Shown here piece after piece: positions 1 to 8,349 of a stretch of DNA of 32,259 nucleotides. This DNA is from Pseudomonadota bacterium (GTDB lineage Bacteria > Pseudomonadota > Gammaproteobacteria > Steroidobacterales > Steroidobacteraceae): positions 1 to 32,259 of the forward strand of contig JAJYFF010000028.1 of the NCBI GenBank assembly GCA_021785405.1, written 5' to 3'. The notes under the pieces were generated by a model. That model was given only the letters and a program-made list of their open reading frames with translations. It was not told where the DNA came from and made no database searches. A program made the translations under genes and the position numbers. Position 1 is the stretch's first letter, and each line of letters opens with the position of its first letter.

Positions 1-608
1 CGGTGCCGGTCGCGGTGCTGTTCTTCTGCTGGATCGCGACGATCTGGCGCGGCTCGATGACCTTCGAGGCGCCGATGCTGTTCGCGATCGGCTACATCTT
101 CCTGTTCGGGATCGGCGGGCTCACCGGACTCGTCCTGTCCGACGCGGGCGCCGACCAGCAGTACCACAACAGCTACTTCCTCGTCGCTCACTTCCACTAC
201 GCGCTGTTCGGCGGACCGGTGATGGGCGTGATCGCGGCGACGTACTACTACCTGCCGAAGGTCACCGGCCGGATGTACAGCGAGGGGCTCGCGCGCTGGC
301 ACTTCTGGCAGACGATGCTCGGCTTCAACATCACGTTCATGGCGCAGTTCTTCCTCGGGATCGCCGGGATGCCGCGTCGGATCCCGGATTACGCGGTGCA
401 GTTCAGTCACCTGAACACCCTGTCGACCATCGGCGCGCTGATCCTGGGGTCCGCGCAACTGGTGTTCGTCTACAACTTGCTGAAGACGCGCACTGGCGCG
501 GGCGCGAAGGCGAGCGCGCGCGTCTGGGAGGGCGCGCACGGACTCGAGTTCACCGTGCCCTCGCCGCCGCCGTTCCACACGTTCATCACGCCGCCGGCGA
601 TCGACTGA
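1..608 (+). CDS. ctaD: Cytochrome c oxidase subunit I, C-terminal part (5' end outside window)
   Basis: This is the catalytic subunit of the haem-copper oxidase, which reduces O2 to water in the inner membrane. Only about the last 202 codons are present; bases 1-2 finish a codon that starts outside the window. The segment AHFHY (coding around 186-200) carries the paired histidines that ligate haem a and haem a3 in this family, within the usual HNSYFLVAHFHY context. Several hydrophobic membrane helices follow, then a soluble proline-rich tail. The stop at 606-608 lies 12 bp before ctaE, so the two are surely co-transcribed. Family assignment is very secure. Whether the enzyme is aa3 or caa3 cannot be decided without subunit II, which is not in the window. 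Confidence 0.97.
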   Translation, partial: VPVAVLFFCWIATIWRGSMTFEAPMLFAIGYIFLFGIGGLTGLVLSDAGADQQYHNSYFLVAHFHYALFGGPVMGVIAATYYYLPKVTGRMYSEGLARWHFWQTMLGFNITFMAQFFLGIAGMPRRIPDYAVQFSHLNTLSTIGALILGSAQLVFVYNLLKTRTGAGAKASARVWEGAHGLEFTVPSPPPFHTFITPPAID

Positions 609-620
609 GGAGACAGCACG

Positions 621-1478
621 ATGGCGACCACTTCCCACGGACACGGCAGCTACTACGTCCCGCAGCCGAGCCGCTACCCGATCTTGCTGTCGGGCGCGAT
701 CCTGTTCCTCGCATTCGGCGCGATCCTGCGGATGAACGGGCTGGGCGCCGGCGACGTCTCGCTCGCGATCGGCGGCGCGCTCGCGCTGTACGCGCTCGTC
801 GGTTGGTTCGGCAGCGTGATCGGCGAGACCCGGGCGGGCGTGTACCACGAGAAGGAGGAGCGCGCGTTCCGCCGCGGCATGATCTGGTTCATCACGTCCG
901 AGGTCGTGTTCTTCGCGAGTCTGTTCGGCGTGCTGTTCTACGAGCGCGAAATCTCGGTCCCGTGGCTCGCTTCGCTGCCGAGCCACTACACGCCCTGGCC
1001 CGGGTTCACCGCGACCTGGCCGTCCGCCGGCCCCGCCGGCCAGGCGTTCACGCCGATGACCCCCTGGGGCATTCCGGCGATCAACACCGTGATCCTGTTG
1101 AGCTCGGGCGTGACGATCACCTGGGCGCACTGGATGCTGCGCCGGGGAAAGCTCGGCCTGACGAGTTTAGGGCTGTTCCTCACGATCGCCCTCGGCGTGC
1201 TGTTCTTGGGGTTGCAGGCGCACGAGTACCACGAGGCCTACACGCACCTCGGTCTCACGCTCGGCTCCGGGGTGTACGGCGCGACGTTCTTCGTGCTCAC
1301 GGGATTCCACGGCTTTCACGTGTTCCTCGGGGCGACGATGCTCACCGTGATCCTGATCCGCTCGCTGAAGGGTCACTTCGATCCGAAGCACCACTTCGCG
1401 TTCGAGGCAGTGAGCTGGTACTGGCACTTCGTCGACGTCGTCTGGTTGATGCTGTTCGTGTTCGTCTACTGGCTTTGA
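621..1478 (+). CDS. ctaE: Cytochrome c oxidase subunit III
   Basis: A 285-residue integral membrane subunit of the aa3-type oxidase. Hydrophobic helices span most of the length, and the C-terminus has the family signature YWHFVDVVWLMLF. The GFHGFHVFLG segment (about residues 234-243) is also typical. The ATG at 621 is preceded by GAGGAGA, a good ribosome-binding site. Subunit III stabilises the catalytic core and its proton pathway. It sits between ctaD and a ctaG-like assembly gene. Many proteobacteria place cox11 (the other CtaG) just before this gene, but none is present here. Confidence 0.97.
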   Translation: MATTSHGHGSYYVPQPSRYPILLSGAILFLAFGAILRMNGLGAGDVSLAIGGALALYALVGWFGSVIGETRAGVYHEKEERAFRRGMIWFITSEVVFFASLFGVLFYEREISVPWLASLPSHYTPWPGFTATWPSAGPAGQAFTPMTPWGIPAINTVILLSSGVTITWAHWMLRRGKLGLTSLGLFLTIALGVLFLGLQAHEYHEAYTHLGLTLGSGVYGATFFVLTGFHGFHVFLGATMLTVILIRSLKGHFDPKHHFAFEAVSWYWHFVDVVWLMLFVFVYWL

Positions 1479-1494
1479 GGCGGCGCGGCCCGCG

Positions 1495-2364
1495 ATGAGC
1501 GTGTTCGCCGCGGCCCTGCGTTTTCTCCTGCCGTGGGAGTTCTCGCCGGTCGCGCTCGCCGGATGCGCGCTGCCGGTCGCCGCGTACCTCCGGGGGCTGC
1601 GCACGCGTCGCGCACGCGGCCGCCCGGAAGTCGCGTTGCGCGCGCTCGCGTTCCTCGCGGGCGTCGGTTCGATCTACGCGGTATTGCAGACGCACCTCGA
1701 CTTCCTCGCGCAGCACATGTTCTGGATCCACCGGGTCCAGCACCTGGTGCTGCACCACCTCGGGCCATTCCTGATCGCGCTGAGCGCGCCGGCGGAGACG
1801 CTCCTCGCCGGAACGCCGCGCACGCTCGCGAGGACGTGCCGACCGCTGGTCGCGAACCGCGTGGTCCGCGGCCTCTATCGCCGGCTGCAGCAGCCAGTGG
1901 TCGCCTGCGTGCTGTTCGTCGGCCTGATCGTGTTCTGGCTCACGCCTGCGGTCCACTTCTACGCGATGCTGATCCGGCCGATCTACCTCACGATGAACTG
2001 GAGCATGCTGATCGACGGGCTGCTGTTCTGGTGGCTGGTGCTCGGGCCAGAACGGGCGAGCGCGCCGCGCCTCGCGACGCGGATGGCGATGCTGGTTGCG
2101 GTCGCGATCCCGCAGGCGATCCTGGGTGCCTACCTCACGTTCACCGCCTCGCCGCTCTACGACGTGTACGGTCTGTGCGGGCGCGCGTTCGCGATCTCGC
2201 CGATCCTCGACCAGCAACTCGGCGGGCTGAACACCTGGATCCCTCCCGGGATGATGAGCGCGCTCGGGCTCATCGTGCTCGCCTCGCGCTGGATGCGCTC
2301 GGACGAGAGCGCGCGCCGCGTCTCCTCGGGCGCGCTCGCGCGCGCCGCCGGGCGGAGCGGCTGA
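1495..2364 (+). CDS. ctaG: Caa3-type CtaG oxidase assembly protein
   Basis: A 289-residue polytopic membrane protein of the Caa3_CtaG family, which is unrelated to Cox11 despite the shared name. The family is needed for assembly of caa3-type oxidase, probably in copper delivery to subunit I. Visible hallmarks are the histidine-rich stretch HRVQHLVLHHLGP (about residues 78-90), a QAILGAYLTF helix and the late NTWIPPGMM motif. The gene starts 16 bp after ctaE, and its stop region runs into the start of the Sco gene. Context and family agree. The exact biochemical role of this family is less settled than that of Cox11. Confidence 0.9.
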   Translation: MSVFAAALRFLLPWEFSPVALAGCALPVAAYLRGLRTRRARGRPEVALRALAFLAGVGSIYAVLQTHLDFLAQHMFWIHRVQHLVLHHLGPFLIALSAPAETLLAGTPRTLARTCRPLVANRVVRGLYRRLQQPVVACVLFVGLIVFWLTPAVHFYAMLIRPIYLTMNWSMLIDGLLFWWLVLGPERASAPRLATRMAMLVAVAIPQAILGAYLTFTASPLYDVYGLCGRAFAISPILDQQLGGLNTWIPPGMMSALGLIVLASRWMRSDESARRVSSGALARAAGRSG

Positions 2365-2369
2365 AGCCG

Positions 2370-3017
2370 GTGAGCACCCGCGCGAACCGGGATCGGACGT
2401 CGGCCGGCGGCGCGCGCGCGGGGCTCCTCCTGGGGTGCACGCTCCTCGTGGGCTGCGCACTGGCCGCGGCTGGGTGCGCGCGCGGGGGACGCTCGGCGGC
2501 GCACCTGCACCGCCTCTATGGACTGGCGCCGCCGCTCGCGTTCACGCTGCAGGACGCGGCATCGGGTGCGACCGTGACCGCGGCGGCCTTCCGGGACCGG
2601 GTGGTGATGCTCTACTTCGGCTACACCCACTGTCCGGACGTGTGCCCGACGACCCTCGCGAAGCTCGCGGCGGCCGTGCGCGAGCTCCCGGCCGCGGACC
2701 GCGATCGCGTGCGGATCGCGTTCGTCACGGTCGACCCGGCGCGCGACACGCTCGCGGTGCTGCGCGCGTATGCGGCCGCGTTCGGCCCGGAGGTCGTGGG
2801 CTTGCGCGGCACCCGGCGGCAGATCGACCGCCTGGCCGCACGCTATCGCGTAACCTATGCGTTCGGCGCACCGAACGCCCGGGGGAACTACGACGTGACG
2901 CACAGCAGTGCGGTGTTCATCTTCGGCCGCGATGGCCGCTCCGCCGCGGTCGTCGAGCCGAGCGACGGCGTCGCGGCGATCCGGATGACGCTGAACAGGC
3001 TCGCGAGCCGCGCTTGA
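2370..3017 (+). CDS. sco1: SCO1/SenC-type copper chaperone lipoprotein
   Basis: A thioredoxin-fold protein that delivers copper to, or reduces, the CuA site of oxidase subunit II. The CPDVC motif (C88, C92) and the distal histidine in DVTHSS (H178) are the three known copper ligands. I chose GTG 2370 because it lies just after the ctaG stop and gives a hydrophobic signal with a lipobox-like LAAAGC (C36). This suggests a lipoprotein anchored in the periplasm. The reading frame stays open far upstream across ctaG, but that part is shadow. The predicted product is 215 residues, normal for the family. It is the last gene of the oxidase cluster and converges on the next gene with an 19-bp gap. Confidence 0.93.
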   Translation: MSTRANRDRTSAGGARAGLLLGCTLLVGCALAAAGCARGGRSAAHLHRLYGLAPPLAFTLQDAASGATVTAAAFRDRVVMLYFGYTHCPDVCPTTLAKLAAAVRELPAADRDRVRIAFVTVDPARDTLAVLRAYAAAFGPEVVGLRGTRRQIDRLAARYRVTYAFGAPNARGNYDVTHSSAVFIFGRDGRSAAVVEPSDGVAAIRMTLNRLASRA

Positions 3018-3036
3018 ACGCCCCGCGGCGGGCCGC

Positions 3037-3813
3037 TCAGTAACGCGGGCTGCGCTTCTCGAGGAACGCTGCGATCCCCTCGCGACCCTCGGCACTCACG
3101 CCCTGCGCGGCGATCGCCTGACTCTCGCGCGCGAGCTGCGCCGCGTATCCCGGATCCGACTCCGCCAGCAATCGTTTCAAACGGCGGTATGCACCGGCCG
3201 GTCCTGCGGCGATTTGCGCCGCGAGCGCATCGACCTCACTGGCGAGCATCGCGTCATCGACGACGCGGTTGACCACTCCCCACGCGCAGGCCTCTTCGGC
3301 ATCCAACACGCGATTGGTGAGGAACCACTCCATCGCACGTTTGGCGCCGACCGCACGCGGCAGCCAATACGTGCAGCCGGCATCGGGCGTAAGTCCGACT
3401 CCCGTGTAGGCCGTCGTGAACTTGGCGCTGCGCGCCGCGATCGCAAGATCCGCGCCGAGCACGAGCCCGAGCCCCGCGCCAGCGGCCGTGCCGTTCACCG
3501 CGGCGATCACCGGGGCCGCCGCGCGCGCGAGATGCGCGAGCCCTGCATGCAGGTAGGTCGTGAGCTCGGCCAGATAGGCCGCCAAATCGCCCTCGGCGCC
3601 CACCATGCCCTTCAAATCGCCGCCGAAGCAGAAGTGCCGGCCTGCGCCGGTGAGCAGGATCACACGCGCCTCGCTGCGCGCCGCGGCGATCGCAGCGTCC
3701 AGGAAGTGGCGACCGAAATCGAGATTCATCGCATTGGCTGCCGCGGCACGATTGAGCGTCAGCCGAGCCACGTGGTCACGGATCTCGAAACGCAAGGGGG
3801 CGTCGGCTGCCAT
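3037..3813 (-). CDS. Enoyl-CoA hydratase/isomerase family protein, PaaG-like
   Basis: A 258-residue crotonase-fold protein. The oxyanion-hole segments HFCFGGDLKGM (residues 60-70) and NGTAAGAGLGL (107-117) are present. The two glutamates used by true enoyl-CoA hydratases appear to be absent. Instead GLTPDAGCTYWLPR (140-153) and the C-terminal EGREGIAAFLEKRSPRY resemble PaaG, the isomerase of phenylacetyl-CoA degradation, whose acid is an aspartate in PDSGG. I therefore favour double-bond or oxepin-type isomerisation of a CoA thioester over simple hydration. The open frame extends upstream, but ATG 3813 fits the family N-terminus. It lies 73 bp downstream of the MaoC gene on the same strand, so an operon is likely. 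Confidence 0.88.
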   Translation of the reverse strand: MAADAPLRFEIRDHVARLTLNRAAAANAMNLDFGRHFLDAAIAAARSEARVILLTGAGRHFCFGGDLKGMVGAEGDLAAYLAELTTYLHAGLAHLARAAAPVIAAVNGTAAGAGLGLVLGADLAIAARSAKFTTAYTGVGLTPDAGCTYWLPRAVGAKRAMEWFLTNRVLDAEEACAWGVVNRVVDDAMLASEVDALAAQIAAGPAGAYRRLKRLLAESDPGYAAQLARESQAIAAQGVSAEGREGIAAFLEKRSPRY

Positions 3814-3886
3814 CACGATGACTCTGCTGTTCGGGTGATCCAAGAGGTCCAGTTTACGCGCTTCGAGGACGTCGTGAAGCCGACCC

Positions 3887-4354
3887 TCACACCGCGCCGC
3901 CGCCGGGTCGGCGCTCGACGAGGTTGATGCTGCGACAGGTGAACACCAGTTCGTCGCGCTGGTTGAGCAGCGAATACCGATACTCGACCACGCCGCGCGC
4001 GGGCTCGCTGCGGCTCGGGCGCTTCGCGAGGCACTCGGCGCGGGCGTGCAACGCATCACCGGGACGCACCGGATTGGGCCAGCGCACGTCCTCCCAGGCG
4101 ACTCCGCAGATCCAGCGGATGTCGCCGCTGATCTCGTGATCCAACAGGCGCCACAACGCCGCGGTGTGGATGCCGGAGGCGATGATGCCGCCGAAGGCCG
4201 AGTCGCCGGCCGCCTGAGGATCCGCATGAAAGTACTGCGGATCGTAGCGACGGGCGAAGTCGAGGAGCTCCTCGAGCGTCACGACGCGCGTGTTAGACTC
4301 GCGTCGTTCGCCGACGACGAGATCCTCGAAATACCGGCGCGCCGCATCAACCAT
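3887..4354 (-). CDS. MaoC-like hot-dog acyl-CoA dehydratase
   Basis: A 155-residue single hot-dog-fold protein. The hydratase signature is visible as YDPQYFHADPQAA (residues 37-49), with the Asp38/His43 pair, followed by the central helix segment FGGIIASGIHT. Family members hydrate trans-2-enoyl-CoA thioesters with R-specific stereochemistry, although many homologues act on other acyl-CoAs. It is upstream of the PaaG-like isomerase and divergent from a SnoaL-like gene with only 15 bp between start codons. The substrate is unknown; a CoA intermediate of the pathway encoded to the right is a reasonable inference. Confidence 0.88.
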   Translation of the reverse strand: MVDAARRYFEDLVVGERRESNTRVVTLEELLDFARRYDPQYFHADPQAAGDSAFGGIIASGIHTAALWRLLDHEISGDIRWICGVAWEDVRWPNPVRPGDALHARAECLAKRPSRSEPARGVVEYRYSLLNQRDELVFTCRSINLVERRPGGGAV

Positions 4355-4355
4355 G

Positions 4356-4370
4356 TTGAGGAATCCTCAA
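4356..4370. promoter_or_regulatory. Palindrome supplying ribosome-binding sites to both divergent genes
   Basis: The bases TTGAGGAATCCTCAA form a 15-bp inverted repeat with a single central base, exactly between the start codons of the MaoC gene (ATG at 4354-4352, minus) and the SnoaL gene (ATG at 4370, plus). On the plus strand GAGGA lies about 8 bases before the ATG. On the minus strand the same arm gives GAGGA about 9-10 bases before its ATG. No promoter fits in 15 bp, so each promoter must lie inside the opposite coding region, or the arrangement is controlled in another way. Confidence 0.6.
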
Positions 4371-4942
4371 TGAACCGTAGATCGACCCTGACCCTCGAAG
4401 AGCGCGTCGCGCGCCTCGAAGCCCGCGCCGAGATCCGCGAACTGGTCGCCCGCTACTGTTTCACGGTCGACGCCCGCGACGTCGCGGGCATCGCCGAGTG
4501 CTTCACGCGCGACGGCGCGATGCGCTCGCTCGACGGAGCGATGGACGCGAGCGGCCGCGAGGCGGTCGTAAACCAGTTCCACGGTCGCTTCGCGGTGCTC
4601 GGTCCGAGCAATCACTTCACTCACGACCATCTGATCGAGTTCGATGCCAATGATGCGGACCGGGCCACCGGCATCGTCAACTCGCACGCCGAAGTGGTGC
4701 GCAACGGCGAGACGCTGCTCGCTTCGCTCCGCTACCACGACGAGTACCGCCGCGAAGAGGGACGCTGGCGCTTCCACCTGCGACTGCTGTCTTTCTTCTA
4801 TTACACGCCGCCCGCCGAGTACGCGACGGTACTGCGCGGCACGCTGCGAAATCGCGCTTATGCCGAGCCACGGCCTGCCGATTTTCCGGAAGGCCTCGAG
4901 ACCTGGCAGCGTTATCACCGAGAGCACCCGCCGATTCGCTAA
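4370..4942 (+). CDS. SnoaL-like (NTF2-fold) protein
   Basis: A 190-residue protein of the SnoaL_4/NTF2-like superfamily. The N-terminal segment EIRELVARYCFTVDARDVAGIAECF (residues about 21-45; quoted in part) is typical, followed by a NHFTHDHLIEF strand and an EYRREEGRWRFHLR strand. The fold is a cone-shaped barrel used by polyketide cyclases, dehydratases and steroid isomerases, and by many proteins of unknown role in aromatic and steroid catabolic clusters. ATG 4370 fits the family start and has GAGGA 8 bases upstream; the frame remains open upstream only as shadow of the MaoC gene. The reaction cannot be assigned. Confidence 0.85.
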   Translation: MNRRSTLTLEERVARLEARAEIRELVARYCFTVDARDVAGIAECFTRDGAMRSLDGAMDASGREAVVNQFHGRFAVLGPSNHFTHDHLIEFDANDADRATGIVNSHAEVVRNGETLLASLRYHDEYRREEGRWRFHLRLLSFFYYTPPAEYATVLRGTLRNRAYAEPRPADFPEGLETWQRYHREHPPIR

Positions 4943-5035
4943 CGCGGCAGGCGCCGCCGATTTCGCGGCACTCGCCGATCATCACCACCTCGGTCGGCGC
5001 GGCGAGCAGCAATCGCGCACGCCGACTGGCATCGA

Positions 5036-6328
5036 TCACAGGCCTCGCGGGTCGCGCAACCGATCGCCGAGGCTGCGCAGGAACGCCGCACCGACCGCGC
5101 CGTCGACGACCCGATGGTCCGCCGAAAGGGTCAGCGTCGCCATCCGCGCGACCGCGAGGTCATTGCCTTGCACCACCGCCCTCGGCTCGACCGCGCCGAC
5201 CGCGAGAATCGCGACCTGCGGCGCGTTGATGATCGCGTCGAAGCGGCTGACGCCGAACATGCCGAGATTGGAAACCGTGAACGAGCCGCCCGTGATTTGT
5301 TCGCGCTGCAGCGTGCCCTGGCGTGCACTCGCGATCAGCGCACGGCTCTCGTGCGCGATCTCGACAATCGACTTGGTATCGACCGCCCGCAGGATCGGCG
5401 TGACGAGACCCGCGTCCGCGGCCACCGCGATCGCGATGTCGGCATGCTCGAACTGCAGGATCTCGTCGCCTTCCAACTGCGCGTTCACGTCAGGGTGCTC
5501 GCGCAGCGCAAGCGCCGCGGCGCGCAGCAGGAAATCGTTCACACTCGGCCGGGACGGCCCCCCGGGAAGGCCCGCGCGCAGCTCGAGCACGGGACCGAAA
5601 TCGACGTCCACCGTGAGCCGGTAGTGCGGAATCGTCTGCTTCGATTCCTGCAGCCGCCGCGCGATCGTGCGGCGGCGCGAATTCATCGCCACGCGTCGAA
5701 ACGCCGAGGTCCCGACGGGCGTCGCCGCGTTGCTGGCGGTCGTCGCGCTCGCGACGGTCGATGCCGCCGCGGCCGGCGCGGTCCCGCCCTGCACCGCGGC
5801 CGCATACGCTTCGACGTCTTCCTTCGAGACACGGCCGTTGCGGCCGGTGCCGTGGACTTTCGACAGATCGACGCCGAGACGCTCGGCGACCCGCCGGGCG
5901 ATCGGACTCACCCGCGCCTCCTCGCTCCCAACGTCGTCCGCCGCCGCTGCGGAGATCGGGGCCGCAGTCGCATCGGCGAGCTTCGGCGGCTCTGTCGGCG
6001 GCGGGGCATCGGTCGGTTCGAACGACACCGCAGCCGCGACGAACTCGCGGGCGAAGCGCTCGATCTCCTCCTCGCCGACGTCTGCATCGGCGATGATGCC
6101 GATCAGCTCGCCGACCGAACGCGTCTCGCCCTCCTGCGCGATGATCCGCCGCAGCACGCCACTCGCCGGCGCCTCGACCGCGTTGACGATCTTCTCGGTC
6201 TCGACGTCGAGGATCTCCTGACCCTTCTCGATGCGCGTGCCTGGCGTCACGCGCCAGTTCGTGATGGTGCCCTCGGTCATCTCGATGCCCCACTTCGGCA
6301 TCGTCAGGGACGCGATCGGCGTCGGCAT
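5036..6328 (-). CDS. 2-oxoacid dehydrogenase E2 (dihydrolipoamide acyltransferase)
   Basis: A 430-residue E2 core. The N-terminal lipoyl domain carries the lipoylated lysine in DVETEKIVN (K46). An Ala/Pro-rich linker leads to a peripheral subunit-binding domain (about residues 140-175, SPIARRVAERLGVDLSKVHG). The catalytic domain ends with the active-site motif DHRVVDG (H405, D409). It transfers the acyl group from E1-bound TPP to CoA. There is a single lipoyl domain, as in acetoin dehydrogenase AcoC and many branched-chain complexes. Its start overlaps the E1-beta stop by one base (TGATG), indicating translational coupling. No E3 gene follows, so a housekeeping dihydrolipoamide dehydrogenase must serve. 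The product could also be pyruvate- or branched-chain-type. Confidence 0.95.
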   Translation of the reverse strand: MPTPIASLTMPKWGIEMTEGTITNWRVTPGTRIEKGQEILDVETEKIVNAVEAPASGVLRRIIAQEGETRSVGELIGIIADADVGEEEIERFAREFVAAAVSFEPTDAPPPTEPPKLADATAAPISAAAADDVGSEEARVSPIARRVAERLGVDLSKVHGTGRNGRVSKEDVEAYAAAVQGGTAPAAAASTVASATTASNAATPVGTSAFRRVAMNSRRRTIARRLQESKQTIPHYRLTVDVDFGPVLELRAGLPGGPSRPSVNDFLLRAAALALREHPDVNAQLEGDEILQFEHADIAIAVAADAGLVTPILRAVDTKSIVEIAHESRALIASARQGTLQREQITGGSFTVSNLGMFGVSRFDAIINAPQVAILAVGAVEPRAVVQGNDLAVARMATLTLSADHRVVDGAVGAAFLRSLGDRLRDPRGL

Positions 6329-7341
6329 CAGCTCACCTTCAAGACGTGGCGGATCGCGGCTTCGATACGCGGCGGCCCGGGCACATAAGCGCGCTCGAGC
6401 GCCGGCGCGAACGGCACGGGCGTGTGCGGCGGGGTGACCTGCGCGATCGGCGCCTTCAGCCGGCCGAAGGCGCGCTCGGCGACGGTCGCGGCGATGTCGG
6501 CGGCGAGGCTGCAGCGCGGCGGCGACTCGTCGACCACGACCAGGCGGCCGGTTCCCTCGACGCTCTCGACGATCGTGTCGAAGTCTAGCGGCGAAGTCGT
6601 GCGCGGATCGATCAAGTCGCAGGTGATGCCTTCCTTCGCGAGCGCATCGATCGCGCGCTCGGCGAACGGCACCATGCGCGCGATCGCGACCACCGTCACG
6701 TGCTCGCCCTCGCGCACCAGCGCAGCCTCACCGAACGGTACCGTGTACGGTTTCTCGGGCACCTCGCCCTTGCGTGGATAGAGCGCCTTGTGTTCCAGGA
6801 ACACCACGGGGTCGTCGTCGCGGATCGCCTCGATCAGGAGCCCCTTCGCGTCGTACGCGTTCGATGGGACCACGACCTTGAGACCCGGCACCGCGGTCAT
6901 CAGTGCGTAGATCGACTGCGAGTGCTGCGGACCCATGTTCATGCCCGCGCCCATCGCCATGCGGATCACCACCGGGCAGCGGCTCTTGCCGCCGAACATG
7001 TAGCGGAACTTGGCGATCTGGTTGTAGATCTGGTCCATGCAAACGCCGACGAAGTCGGCGAACATCAGCTCGGCAACCGGACGGAGTCCCGCGAGCGCGG
7101 CGCCGCCGGCGGCACCAACGATCGCGGATTCCGAGATCGGCGTATCGATGACCCGCCCGGCGCCGAACCGCGGCAACAGGCCCTTGGTCACGCCGAAGAT
7201 CCCGCCCGAGGCCTCGCGCTCGCCCGAGGTTCCGCCGGCCCCGCCGGAGACGTCCTCGCCGAGCACGATCACCCGCTCGTCGCGCTCCATTTCCTGGTGC
7301 AACGCTTGGTTGAGCGCATCGCGCATGGTCATCTGCGGCAT
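6328..7341 (-). CDS. 2-oxoacid/acetoin dehydrogenase E1 component, beta subunit
   Basis: A 337-residue E1-beta. Family hallmarks are VLGEDVSGGAGG near the N-terminus, the segment SGGIFGVTKGLLPRFG, RVIDTPISESAIVGAAGGAA and the MFADFVGVCMDQIYNQ helix. The C-terminal transketolase domain shows IDPRTTSPLDFDTI. The GGIFGVTKGL wording and the length are closest to acetoin dehydrogenase AcoB and its relatives. With E1-alpha it forms the TPP-dependent decarboxylase that passes the acyl group to E2. It lies 27 bp downstream of E1-alpha and overlaps E2 by one base. Substrate type cannot be settled by sequence alone. Confidence 0.95.
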   Translation of the reverse strand: MPQMTMRDALNQALHQEMERDERVIVLGEDVSGGAGGTSGEREASGGIFGVTKGLLPRFGAGRVIDTPISESAIVGAAGGAALAGLRPVAELMFADFVGVCMDQIYNQIAKFRYMFGGKSRCPVVIRMAMGAGMNMGPQHSQSIYALMTAVPGLKVVVPSNAYDAKGLLIEAIRDDDPVVFLEHKALYPRKGEVPEKPYTVPFGEAALVREGEHVTVVAIARMVPFAERAIDALAKEGITCDLIDPRTTSPLDFDTIVESVEGTGRLVVVDESPPRCSLAADIAATVAERAFGRLKAPIAQVTPPHTPVPFAPALERAYVPGPPRIEAAIRHVLKVS

Positions 7342-7368
7342 CGTCGCCTCGCTCGCGGTCGGTCAGTG

Positions 7369-8349
7369 TCAGTAATGGATGTAGACGTCGGTGTAGAGGT
7401 CCGCCTCGACCGGCGGCGGCGCAGCCTTCGCGTCCGCGACGATTCGCTCGATCAGCGCGAGCACCTCGGCATCGACCGCGTCGAGCTGCGCCTCGGCGAG
7501 CTCGCCGCCCGCGCGCATGCGCTCGCGAAACCGCTTCAGGCAGTCCATCGTCTCGCGGTGGCGCGCGACCTCGTCGCGCGCGCGGTACTTCTGCGGATCG
7601 CCCTCGAAATGGCCGTAGAAGCGCGTGATGCGCGCCTCGATCGCGGACGGTCCGCCGCCCGCCCGCGCCCGCTCGACGGCCCGTCCCATCGCATCGTAGA
7701 CCGCGTGGAAGTCGGCGCCGTCGACGCATTCTGCGACCAAGCCGAAGCCGCGCGCCCTTGCGGTCAGATCCTTCGAGCCGACCGCATAGTCGCAGCCGGT
7801 GTGTTCGCTGTAACCGTTGTTCTCGAACACGAAGATCGCCGGCACCTGCAACACCACCGCCATGTTCATCGCCTCGAACACGGTGCCTTGGTTTGCACTG
7901 CCGTCGCCACCGAAGGCGACGCTCACGTGGCCGCCACCGCGCAGCTTGCAAGCGATCGCCGCACCGACCGCGAGCGGCGGGCCACCGCCGACGATCGCGT
8001 TCGCACCGAGCATCCCCTTGTCGATGTCGGCAATGTGCATCGAGCCACCCTTTCCGTGGCACAGACCGTCCCGGCGGCCGTAGATCTCCTTCATCATGCC
8101 GCCGACGTCGCAACCCTTGGCGATGCAGTGACCGTGGCCGCGATGGGTGCTGACGATGTAGTCGGCGTCGCCGAGCTGCTCGCAGACGCCGACCGCAACC
8201 GCCTCTTGGCCCGCATAGAGATGGGTGAAGCCGGGAATCTCGCCGGTCGCGATCTCGACGTGCAACCGCTCCTCGAACTCGCGGATCAGTTTCATCTGCC
8301 GGTAGGCGCGCAGCAGTCGCGTGCCATCGAGCCGGGCGCTGTCGCTCAC
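7369..8349 (-). CDS. 2-oxoacid/acetoin dehydrogenase E1 component, alpha subunit
   Basis: A 326-residue TPP-binding E1-alpha. The TPP motif starts with GGDGSANQG (about residues 147-155) and ends with FENNGY (175-180). HGKGGSMHIAD (about 98-108) is the usual phosphorylation-loop region of this family. I chose GTG 8349 because it overlaps the stop of the upstream Rieske gene as GTGA and gives a normal N-terminus; the open frame continues upstream only as shadow. It binds TPP and, with E1-beta, oxidatively decarboxylates a 2-oxoacid or cleaves an acetoin-like diol or ketol. The tight overlap with an oxygenase gene implies that the two work in one pathway. Confidence 0.94.
   Translation of the reverse strand: MSDSARLDGTRLLRAYRQMKLIREFEERLHVEIATGEIPGFTHLYAGQEAVAVGVCEQLGDADYIVSTHRGHGHCIAKGCDVGGMMKEIYGRRDGLCHGKGGSMHIADIDKGMLGANAIVGGGPPLAVGAAIACKLRGGGHVSVAFGGDGSANQGTVFEAMNMAVVLQVPAIFVFENNGYSEHTGCDYAVGSKDLTARARGFGLVAECVDGADFHAVYDAMGRAVERARAGGGPSAIEARITRFYGHFEGDPQKYRARDEVARHRETMDCLKRFRERMRAGGELAEAQLDAVDAEVLALIERIVADAKAAPPPVEADLYTDVYIHY

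Noticed and set aside
1342-2460. Long antisense open frame across ctaG and the 5' part of sco
   Set aside because: The product is almost all Arg, Ala, Pro and Glu with no domain, as expected for reverse frames in GC-rich DNA. Similar long frames oppose the E1/E2, Rieske and ligase genes and were left out for the same reason.
4943-5035. Imperfect inverted repeat between the SnoaL and E2 stop codons
   Set aside because: The arms match only with an inserted base and a long loop, and no T run follows. Not strong enough to call a terminator.
4677-5039. Minus-strand open frame of 120 codons whose GTG overlaps the E2 stop (GTGA)
   Set aside because: The start looks coupled, but the product has no recognisable domain and the frame runs through most of the SnoaL gene on the other strand. 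Treated as a shadow frame.
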